From the NCBI GenBank assembly GCA_017958245.1, contig JAGDDC010000246.1:1-6629 (forward strand): a stretch of 6,629 nucleotides of DNA, read 5' to 3'. The DNA is from Lachnospiraceae bacterium. Its GTDB lineage: Bacteria; Bacillota_A; Clostridia; Lachnospirales; Lachnospiraceae. Positions 1 to 4,603 of this stretch are shown piece after piece. Every line of letters begins with the position of its first letter. Positions within the stretch are counted from its first letter, which is position 1. Made by a program: the position numbers and the translations under genes. The notes under the pieces are model-generated. The model was not told the DNA's origin. It did not search any database and was given only the letters and a program-made list of their open reading frames with translations.

Positions 1-21
1 CCCTGTCTTTGATCTGTTCAT
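1..21 (-). CDS. Start of an unidentified gene, cut by the window edge
   Basis: Seven codons reading MNRSKTG begin at an ATG whose first base is 21 and run off the left end of the window. An AGGAGG at 33-28, six bases before the ATG, is a strong ribosome binding site, and a well-spaced promoter lies further upstream, so this is very likely a real gene start. It follows the fakA terminator and so is probably transcribed separately from the asp23-fakA unit. In many Firmicutes recG lies downstream of the fakA homologue, but seven residues are too few to say whether this is recG or something else. Confidence 0.7.
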
Positions 22-88
22 CTTTTACCTCCTAAAACTACGATCTATAAACAAAAAAGTTTCAATCTCCGCATCCCTTATACTCACA

Positions 89-117
89 ATTATATCAGCC
101 TGCGGGCATGTCGGCAA
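89..117 (-). promoter_or_regulatory. Candidate housekeeping-sigma promoter for the left-edge gene
   Basis: On the minus strand TTGCCG (117-112) and a consensus TATAAT (94-89) are separated by exactly 17 bases. Transcription would start near 82, giving a leader of about 60 bases before the ATG at 21. The promoter lies between the fakA terminator and the AGGAGG of the next gene, where a promoter is needed. The -10 is perfect and the -35 matches four of six positions. No operator is clear, although a short GCC/GGC dyad lies in the spacer. Confidence 0.7.
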
Positions 118-139
118 GTATCAAACGCCCCCACGCTTT

Positions 140-171
140 AAAGACAAAAGGGGTACGGATTGCCGTACCCC
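140..171 (-). terminator. Intrinsic terminator after fakA
   Basis: The minus strand has a perfect 9-bp stem (171-163 with 158-150, GGGGTACGG/CCGTACCCC) with a four-base loop, followed directly by TTTTGTCTTT (149-140). It lies about 87 bases beyond the fakA stop and closes the asp23-fakA unit. Read on the plus strand the same hairpin is followed by a T-run only after a five-base gap, so it may act weakly in that direction too, but no plus-strand gene is visible. Confidence 0.9.
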
Positions 172-221
172 CACTGTTTTTACTTGTCTTGCAAATGCTT
201 TATAAAACCCGCCCATCGGGA

Positions 222-257
222 CTCATTTGCCCGGTAAGGCTCATTTGCCCGGTCAGG
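222..257 (-). repeat. Tandem 18-base repeat in the fakA 3' untranslated region
   Basis: Two head-to-tail 18-base copies (240-257 and 222-239) differ at one position; on the plus strand they read CTCATTTGCCCGGTMAGG. They begin one base after the fakA stop codon. The CATTTGC inside the copy at 222-239 (224-230) also has an inverted partner GCAAATG at 191-197, and a small CCCG/CGGG hairpin sits between them, so the second copy could fold into a stem ahead of the terminator. The repeat encodes nothing visible and may simply be a local duplication. Confidence 0.8.
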
Positions 258-258
258 T

Positions 259-1932
259 TTATTCTACGGACACGATAAAGTAGTACACGGGCTGATCTCC
301 CGGATGTATCTCAACATCGATCAGCGGGAACTTCTCGCCGAGATAGTCGGCTATGGAGTTCGCGTCGTCCTCCGTGACTTCCTCTCCGTAGTAGATGCTT
401 ATGAGCTCGCTGTCGTCGTCTACCATGGCGCAGATGAGCTCCTTTGTGACCTCGCCCATATCGGTGCCGACGCTCTTGATCGTCTTGTCATCGATACCCC
501 TGTAGTCACCCTGCTTGATGTCCTTGCCATCGATCTTCGTGTCGCGGACACTGTAGGTGACCTGTCCGGTCTTAACCTGCTGCATGCTCTCCTTCATGAG
601 CTCGAGGTTCTCCTCAGGGCTCTTGCCCGCCACAAAGCCGATCATCGCTGAGATTCCCTGCGGAACAGTCTTTGAGGGAACCACGACGATCTTCTTGTCC
701 TTTACGAGGTGCGAAGCCTGATCGGCCGTGAGTATGATGTTTGAGTTGTTGGGCAGTATATAGATCACGTCCGCGTTGACGTTGTCGATAGCGTTCACCA
801 TGTCCTCCGCGCTCGGATTCATGGTCTGGCCGCCCGAGATGATCTCGTCCACCCCGAGGCCTTCAAATATCTTGCCGAGGCCGTCGCCCACACATACGGC
901 AATGAAGCCTTCCTTCTTCCTGGGGCCTTGAGGTTTCTTTTTCTCCTCTGTGGCACCCTCCGCCTTCATCTCCTTGAGAAGCCTCTCGTTGTGCTCCTCG
1001 CGCATATTGTCGACCTTCATCCTGGTGAGCGAACCGTAGGTGAGGCCCTTCTCAAATGCCTTGCCGGGATGGTTTGTGTGCACGTGGATCTTGCATATCT
1101 CCTCGTCAGCGACCATCACGACGGAATCGCCGATAGACTCAAGGAAAGCCTTGAAATCAGCCTCTTCTTTCTTTGAAAAAGGTCTGTCGAGGTTTATGAT
1201 GAATTCCGTGCAATAACCGAACTTGATGTCCGCGGTCGATATCTGATCGATGCCCTTCGCTCCCGTGCTCTCGCCCGAAGGCTTCGCAGCACCGGAGGTC
1301 AGATCGAGTGAAAGCTCCTTGCCAAGCATCGCGTCCGCAGCGCTCTTTATGACTTCAAGAAGTCCCTGTCCGCCGGAGTCGACAACCCCTGCTTCCTTCA
1401 GGACAGGAAGGAGCTCGGGTGTGTACTCAAGCACTTCCTCCATCTTCTTTATGATCTCTACCGCAAAGACCTCAAAATCCTTTGTCTCGCCTACGAGCTC
1501 CGCAGCCCTCTCGGCTCCGCCTCTTGCGACGGTGAGTATGGTGCCTTCCTTGGGCTTCATAACAGCCTTGTAAGCAGTCTCAACAGCCTTTGCAAATGCG
1601 TTGGCAGATATCGTGACATCTATCTTCTCATAGTCCCTGATACCCTTTGTGAAACCCCTGAAGAGCTGTGAGAGTATGACGCCCGAGTTTCCTCTCGCTC
1701 CGCGCAGCGAACCCGAGGAGATAGCCTTTGAGAGCTGCTCCATGGTAGGCTCTTCGATAGCGGCCACTTCCTTTGCGGCCGACATGATGGTGAGCGTCAT
1801 GTTCGTTCCCGTGTCTCCGTCGGGAACCGGGAAGACGTTCAGTTCGTTGATTATCTCTTTTTTTGCTTCAATGCCCGCCGCTCCCGAGAGAAACATCTTT
1901 TTGAGCAGCGCTGCATCTATATATTCCAACAT
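259..1932 (-). CDS. fakA: Fatty acid kinase catalytic subunit FakA (YloV family, DhaL/DAK2 domain)
   Basis: This 557-residue cytoplasmic kinase is expected to phosphorylate fatty acids held by a DegV-type FakB protein, giving acyl-phosphate for phospholipid synthesis. The N-terminal DhaL-like domain (about 1-200) carries NVFPVPDGDTGTNM at 32-45, whose Asp residues (38, 40) fit the metal/ATP site, then SGSLRGARGNSGVILSQ (73-89) and DSGGQG (185-190). The middle domain holds Cys241 and the HVH at 283-285; a Cys/His zinc site is described in the S. aureus protein. A charged linker (about 323-341) leads to a C-terminal DegV-like region with SGGQTMNPS (366-374). Length is normal. The ATG at 1932 is chosen because AGGAGG (1947-1942) precedes it by nine bases. 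It lies 27 bases after the Asp23-family gene and is probably co-transcribed with it. No FakB is visible here; it is usually encoded elsewhere. Confidence 0.95.
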   Translation of the reverse strand: MLEYIDAALLKKMFLSGAAGIEAKKEIINELNVFPVPDGDTGTNMTLTIMSAAKEVAAIEEPTMEQLSKAISSGSLRGARGNSGVILSQLFRGFTKGIRDYEKIDVTISANAFAKAVETAYKAVMKPKEGTILTVARGGAERAAELVGETKDFEVFAVEIIKKMEEVLEYTPELLPVLKEAGVVDSGGQGLLEVIKSAADAMLGKELSLDLTSGAAKPSGESTGAKGIDQISTADIKFGYCTEFIINLDRPFSKKEEADFKAFLESIGDSVVMVADEEICKIHVHTNHPGKAFEKGLTYGSLTRMKVDNMREEHNERLLKEMKAEGATEEKKKPQGPRKKEGFIAVCVGDGLGKIFEGLGVDEIISGGQTMNPSAEDMVNAIDNVNADVIYILPNNSNIILTADQASHLVKDKKIVVVPSKTVPQGISAMIGFVAGKSPEENLELMKESMQQVKTGQVTYSVRDTKIDGKDIKQGDYRGIDDKTIKSVGTDMGEVTKELICAMVDDDSELISIYYGEEVTEDDANSIADYLGEKFPLIDVEIHPGDQPVYYFIVSVE

Positions 1933-1959
1933 TGTACAATTCCTCCTATTTGAGAGCCT

Positions 1960-2316
1960 TTAGTCGATCACCCTGACACCTTCTACGAAGATGTCGATCT
2001 TGTTCACTTCCAGACCTGTGAACTTCTCGACTTTGTACTTAACATTCTCAACAATGTTCTCGCATACGGAGGGAATGTTTACGCCATAAGAAACTATTAT
2101 ATGAAGATCGAGATTGATCTTGTTTTCAACTACCTTTACTTCGATGCCGCCGCTTAAGTTCTCAAACTTGAGAAGCTTTGCAAGACCGTCTTTCACGCTT
2201 ATGGAGGCCATCCCCACAACGCCGAAGCACTCGATGGCGCAAGATCCTGCATACTTTGCGATAACGTCAACGTCGATATCGATCTCTCCGAGTCCGGTTA
2301 TAACTGATCCGTTCAT
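1960..2316 (-). CDS. Asp23/Gls24 family envelope stress protein (YloU-like)
   Basis: A 118-residue protein of the Asp23/Gls24 family, small proteins often tied to envelope stress or membrane-lipid functions and frequently encoded just before fakA. It shows the family layout: an N-terminal GEIDIDVDVIAKYAGSCAIE segment, a central VKVVENKINLDLHIIVSYG strand pair, and the ending VNKIDIFVEGVRV (about residues 104-116), typical of YloU proteins. There is no signal peptide or membrane segment. A longer open frame reaches 2376, but that extension would run into the terminator region. ATG 2316 is preceded at eight bases by AAAGGAGG, so the shorter form is chosen. B. subtilis YloU is the closest analogue I know. 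Its exact role is not settled; partnership with FakA is inferred from gene order. Confidence 0.92.
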   Translation of the reverse strand: MNGSVITGLGEIDIDVDVIAKYAGSCAIECFGVVGMASISVKDGLAKLLKFENLSGGIEVKVVENKINLDLHIIVSYGVNIPSVCENIVENVKYKVEKFTGLEVNKIDIFVEGVRVID

Positions 2317-2324
2317 CTGCCTGT

Positions 2325-2332
2325 CCTCCTTT
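2325..2332 (-). promoter_or_regulatory. Ribosome binding site that sets the Asp23-family start
   Basis: AAAGGAGG on the minus strand lies eight bases before ATG 2316. It supports the 118-residue product over the open-frame extension to 2376. Confidence 0.9.
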
Positions 2333-2348
2333 AAAATGATCGTCTGTG

Positions 2349-2376
2349 AAGATAAAGAAAAAGGGGCTGGTGCCAA
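2349..2376 (-). promoter_or_regulatory. Candidate promoter for asp23-fakA, embedded in the rpmB terminator
   Basis: On the minus strand TTGGCA (2376-2371, five of six matches to the -35 consensus) and TATCTT (2354-2349, four of six) are 16 bases apart. A start near 2342 would leave a leader of about 26 bases that includes the AAAGGAGG. The spacer is the 3' arm and T-run of the rpmB terminator, so the two signals share the same DNA. Only about 20 bases separate the T-run from the ribosome binding site, so any separate promoter for asp23-fakA has to overlap the terminator. The alternative is read-through from rpmB. Confidence 0.5.
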
Positions 2377-2413
2377 GCTCTCGGGCAGGTTTTGCCCGGC
2401 TTTGCAACAGCCC
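2354..2413 (-). terminator. Intrinsic terminator after rpmB, with a nested stem
   Basis: On the minus strand GGGCTG (2413-2408) pairs with CAGCCC (2369-2364) as a 6-bp base stem. Inside it, after an unpaired stretch, AAGC (2402-2399) pairs with GCTT (2378-2375), and CGGGCA (2398-2393) pairs with TGCCCG (2387-2382) across a five-base loop. The structure is followed by one more C and then TTTTTCTTT (2362-2354). It starts 10 bases after the rpmB stop. The interrupted stem may make it leaky, which would let rpmB transcripts continue into asp23-fakA. Confidence 0.8.
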
Positions 2414-2422
2414 TAAGTTCTC

Positions 2423-2623
2423 TCAAGCACGCTCAACCTTGCCGGCTCTAAGGCAAGAAGCACATACATACATCTTCTTTGTGCCGCCGCCCTCAGTTTT
2501 AACTCTGACTGACTTTACGTTAGTCTTCCACATTCTATTGGCACGTCTTGAAACATGACTTCTTGAATAGCTGAGCTGATGACCGAACATATTCTCTTTC
2601 TGACAGATCGCACATTTAGCCAA
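2423..2623 (-). CDS. rpmB: 50S ribosomal protein L28, TTG start
   Basis: A 66-residue basic protein of the large ribosomal subunit. It begins MAKCAICQK and contains the L28 signatures HQLSYSRSHVSRRANRMWKTNV (split here as residues 15-36) and VRVKTEGGGTKKMYVCASCLRAGKV (39-63). Cys4, Cys7, Cys54 and Cys57 form the CxxC...CxxC zinc-binding set of the C+ type of L28, so it probably depends on zinc. The start is TTG at 2623, placed eight bases after GGGAGG (2637-2632) and giving the usual family N-terminus. An upstream in-frame GTG at 2632 overlaps this ribosome binding site and would add three residues, so it is rejected. The gene has its own promoter and terminator and appears to be transcribed alone. 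Confidence 0.96.
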   Translation of the reverse strand: MAKCAICQKENMFGHQLSYSRSHVSRRANRMWKTNVKSVRVKTEGGGTKKMYVCASCLRAGKVERA

Positions 2624-2631
2624 GTAACACA

Positions 2632-2637
2632 CCTCCC
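2632..2637 (-). promoter_or_regulatory. Ribosome binding site that decides the TTG start of rpmB
   Basis: GGGAGG on the minus strand ends eight bases before TTG 2623. The alternative in-frame GTG shares the G at 2632 with it and therefore could not be served by it. Confidence 0.88.
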
Positions 2638-2655
2638 TTTGCTTCTATTTGGCAT

Positions 2656-2671
2656 GCAGGGTATCCCCCGC
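2656..2671 (-). other. Small hairpin in the rpmB leader
   Basis: On the minus strand GCGGGG (2671-2666) pairs with CCCTGC (2661-2656), with one G-U pair and a GATA loop. It lies between the predicted rpmB transcription start and the ribosome binding site, about 18 bases upstream of the latter. No T-run follows, so it is not a terminator. It could be a protein-binding or stability element; no known family of leader is recognised. Confidence 0.45.
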
Positions 2672-2692
2672 TATTTTGCCTCAAACACAAGG

Positions 2693-2721
2693 ATTTTATC
2701 ATAGATGTTTGAGATTTGCAA
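2693..2721 (-). promoter_or_regulatory. Candidate extended -10 promoter for rpmB
   Basis: On the minus strand TTGCAA (2721-2716) and TAAAAT (2698-2693) are 17 bases apart, and the -10 is preceded by TGA, giving the TGn extended -10 form. The predicted start near 2686 leaves a leader of about 60 bases. It sits in the 139-base gap between the GerW-family stop and rpmB, the only sizeable gap there. No intrinsic terminator was found between that stop and this promoter, so some read-through from the upstream operon is possible. Confidence 0.7.
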
Positions 2722-2762
2722 CTATTATTTTTCCTTTTCCTTTTTGCCTAATTGTAGTTCTC

Positions 2763-3176
2763 CTATTTGGCCTTTTTGGTCTCTTTGTCAAGGTACTCCT
2801 TGCCCTTCTTGGTCATCTCCGTCTGCTCGCCGCGCTTTGTGACAAAGTTCTTGACCTTGTCGATGACATCGGGAGCAGAATCAAGGATCTTGGATATCTT
2901 GTCCTGGTTGTTCACGCTGACGAGCTTCACCATGCCGTCCTTTATGACGAGCACGCTGTTGGGAGTGATCTTGCCTCCCATTCCGCCTCCTGCGCTGTTC
3001 TTTGACGTTCCCGCAAATGCGCCCGCTCCCACTCCGAAGCTCACATCCACCAGAGGAAGGATGATGGTCCCGTCGTCAAATCTGACTGCGTCTCCCACGA
3101 CGGTCTTTGTCGTTATAAAACTGTCCATTCCCTTGAACAGAGCGGCTACTGTCTCACTGAATTTTTGTTCTCCCAT
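2763..3176 (-). CDS. ytfJ: GerW family sporulation protein (YtfJ)
   Basis: A 137-residue protein of the GerW/YtfJ family, linked to spore germination in Bacillus but also found in bacteria that do not form spores. The family core is clear: VVGDAVRFDDGTIILPLVDV (26-45), then the Gly-rich VSFGVGAGAFAG (45-56) and GGGMGGKITPNSVLVI (63-78). Next comes ILDSAPDVIDKV (97-108) and a Lys-rich tail. There is no signal peptide or membrane segment. The ATG at 3176 shares its A with the TGA of the DUF2953 gene (TGATG), with GGAG (3190-3187) ten bases upstream, so translation is probably coupled. The DUF2953-GerW pair also occurs in Bacillus as ytfI-ytfJ. The biochemical function is unknown, and whether this organism forms spores cannot be told from the window. 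Confidence 0.92.
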   Translation of the reverse strand: MGEQKFSETVAALFKGMDSFITTKTVVGDAVRFDDGTIILPLVDVSFGVGAGAFAGTSKNSAGGGMGGKITPNSVLVIKDGMVKLVSVNNQDKISKILDSAPDVIDKVKNFVTKRGEQTEMTKKGKEYLDKETKKAK

Positions 3177-4249
3177 CAGACTTTTTCTCCTTTTTCTGCG
3201 TTTTCTGCTTTATCCCTAAACAATCCGTTTTCTTTTATATCCTTATACTCTTTTATAACATATTTTACATCTTTGTTAAAGTATACTCTGAGTGCGATCA
3301 CAAGAAGTGTTATGAGCCTTATGTGACCTTTCAGGAAGAGGTCTCCCTCGATCACCTTGTTCTCAAAGTCGGGGTCTATGGTCAGCCACTTTCCGTACTT
3401 TGCGTAGAACATGCCCGCACCCGCGAGTATCTTTCCGGTCGTAGCGGGATCATCAAGTCCGAAATGAACATATCCCCTGACCTTCCTCGGCAGGATGTGC
3501 TTAAAGAACTTCTTCACACCGTTCCAGGCTGTGCTGAGGGCTCTCCTGTTGGCAGGATCATTCACATAACCCATGATCGTGTCCTTCTTATCCCTCAGGT
3601 CCTCGAACTTCTTCTTCAGACTGTCGAGCTTGCTCTCTAAGCTTCCTGCGGCCTTTTTCTCTTCCTTCTCTCCCTTTTTTCTTTCTTTTTCCTCGGCCTT
3701 GAGCCGCTTCCTTTCAGCCTTTTCGCGCTTCTTCTCGGCCTTTAGGCGCTGCTTTTGTGCCTTTATCTTCTCCTTCTCGGCCTTTGTAACAGTGGGCTTG
3801 TCCTGACGCTCATCCACGTGCCTTACCTGAAGCTCAGTGCTCTCCCTGGCAGTCCCTTCTGAAGCATCTACATTGTCTGTGTTCTTTTCTGCTGCCTCTC
3901 CGGCCTTTTCTGCAGACTCATCAGCCTTTTCTGCAGACTCGTCGGTCGTCTCTGCAGCATCGCCTGCCTTTTTGGTATCTTTGTTGCCGTCTAAGATCTT
4001 AAAACACAGTATATGGGCCTTCAGCTCATTTTCCTTGCCCTCAAGCCTGAACCTGACCCTCACGAGCCGGAGCAGCCAGTTGACTCTCGCATCGGCCTTT
4101 ACCTCGTCGTGGTAGGAGGCGGATGCCTTGTAGCGCACGGGAACAAAGAGGACGATCAGCAACAGGAGCAGGAGCAGTCCGATGAGTCCGAGCAATGTGA
4201 ACCCTATTATCTTCAATATGACAAGCAAAACACTCCAAACAACACTCAT
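3176..4249 (-). CDS. DUF2953 domain protein, membrane anchored, with a long charged insert
   Basis: A 357-residue protein. Residues 1-38 form one long or two closely packed hydrophobic segments ending in FVPVRYKAS, the usual DUF2953 start. The first half of the domain (about 37-86) is WLLRLVRVRFRLEGKENELK-like beta sequence. The second half (about 258-340) has GYVHFGLDDPATTGKILAG (259-277), the DPDFENKVIEGDLFLKGHIRL region (292-312) and a terminal hydrophobic stretch. Between them lies a large low-complexity insert: acidic DESAEKA repeats (103-123), then a Lys/Glu/Arg-rich region (156-222) that should form a coiled coil or a single long helix. This makes it much longer than plain DUF2953 proteins. 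Its ATG overlaps the upstream stop as ATGA. The 3' end (about 3185-3290) is AT-rich compared with the rest. Function is unknown; pairing with GerW suggests a joint envelope or spore-related role. Confidence 0.85.
   Translation of the reverse strand: MSVVWSVLLVILKIIGFTLLGLIGLLLLLLLIVLFVPVRYKASASYHDEVKADARVNWLLRLVRVRFRLEGKENELKAHILCFKILDGNKDTKKAGDAAETTDESAEKADESAEKAGEAAEKNTDNVDASEGTARESTELQVRHVDERQDKPTVTKAEKEKIKAQKQRLKAEKKREKAERKRLKAEEKERKKGEKEEKKAAGSLESKLDSLKKKFEDLRDKKDTIMGYVNDPANRRALSTAWNGVKKFFKHILPRKVRGYVHFGLDDPATTGKILAGAGMFYAKYGKWLTIDPDFENKVIEGDLFLKGHIRLITLLVIALRVYFNKDVKYVIKEYKDIKENGLFRDKAENAEKGEKV
3252..3279 (-). promoter_or_regulatory. Possible internal promoter ahead of ytfJ
   Basis: Inside the DUF2953 coding region the minus strand has TTAACA (3279-3274, five of six) and TATAAA (3257-3252, five of six) 16 bases apart, with TGT before the -10. 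A start near 3245 would give ytfJ a leader of about 70 bases. The stretch codes for Lys/Tyr/Asn/Val codons that are AT-rich anyway, so a chance match is quite possible. Confidence 0.35.
3903..3944 (-). repeat. Tandem 21-base coding repeat (DESAEKA)
   Basis: Two adjacent 21-base units, differing at two third-codon positions, encode DESAEKA twice inside the DUF2953 protein. A diverged third unit (GEAAEKN) follows at about 3882-3902. The near identity of the DNA points to recent expansion by slippage or unequal exchange, and copy number may vary between strains. Confidence 0.85.
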
Positions 4250-4575
4250 TTGATCCCCTGTTCCCCGTAGTATGCTCTCACATCAAAGCCTCCGGTCTCC
4301 AAAAAGACTGTGTTTACGATATCTGCCGTGAGTTCCATGGCGGCGTCCTTTGAGTACGCCATGCCTATGACGTCTATGCGCTGCCTCTTGTAATACGGAA
4401 AGATAAGCTCCTTGACGTCCATGATGTCGATAAGGTTTTCCCTGTTAGACGCAAGGGCGACGAGATACACACCGACGACCGGCTTTCCTAAGGATAATCT
4501 TTTCTTAATCCTCTTGACGATCCGTCCCTCGGACATGCGTCCACCGTATCTGAGTTTATCCGACCATACTATCAT
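4246..4575 (-). CDS. Conserved-looking protein of unknown function, 109 residues
   Basis: I do not recognise a named family. It is a small soluble protein with no signal peptide or membrane segment. It begins MIVWSDKLRYGG, has a basic helix IVKRIKKRLSLGK (19-31), a hydrophobic strand VVGVYLVALA (33-42), then NLIDIMDVKELIFPYYKR (47-64), IDVIGMAYSKDAAMELTADIV (67-87) and a C-terminal GGFDVRAYYG (95-104). The alternation of strands and helices suggests a compact alpha/beta fold. The start is taken as ATG 4575 because GAGG (4585-4582) lies six bases upstream; ATG 4590 would add five residues but has no visible ribosome binding site. Its TGA overlaps the DUF2953 ATG by four bases (ATGA), and it starts 28 bases after the upstream stop, so it belongs to this operon and is probably translationally coupled to the DUF2953 gene. 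Confidence 0.82.
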   Translation of the reverse strand: MIVWSDKLRYGGRMSEGRIVKRIKKRLSLGKPVVGVYLVALASNRENLIDIMDVKELIFPYYKRQRIDVIGMAYSKDAAMELTADIVNTVFLETGGFDVRAYYGEQGIK

Positions 4576-4581
4576 GTCTCG

Positions 4582-4585
4582 CCTC
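4582..4585 (-). promoter_or_regulatory. Ribosome binding site favouring ATG 4575
   Basis: GAGG on the minus strand is six bases before ATG 4575 and lies inside the five-codon extension that the alternative ATG 4590 would use. The bases upstream of 4590 contain no purine-rich match. Confidence 0.6.
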
Positions 4586-4603
4586 TGCATGCACTTTTAA
4601 CTG

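Noticed and set aside
304..651. Plus-strand open frames opposite fakA (also 928-1176, 1250-1573 and 1649-1963)
   Set aside because: All lie opposite a full-length, clearly recognised kinase gene and lack family motifs, so they are shadows.
2317..2376. N-terminal extension of the Asp23-family protein to 2376
   Set aside because: The extra 20 codons lie in the rpmB terminator and candidate promoter region, lack a ribosome binding site, and do not look like the family N-terminus.
2722..2762. Possible terminator after ytfJ
   Set aside because: Only a 5-bp AACTA/TAGTT inverted repeat with a long purine-rich loop is present and no T-run follows it on the minus strand.
3573..3806. Phe/Ser-rich plus-strand open frame resembling a secreted or membrane peptide
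   Set aside because: It is the reverse reading of Lys/Glu codons of the DUF2953 charged insert; the hydrophobicity is an artefact.
3903..3944. CRISPR-like repeats
   Set aside because: The 21-base units are directly adjacent with no spacers and encode in-frame protein repeats.
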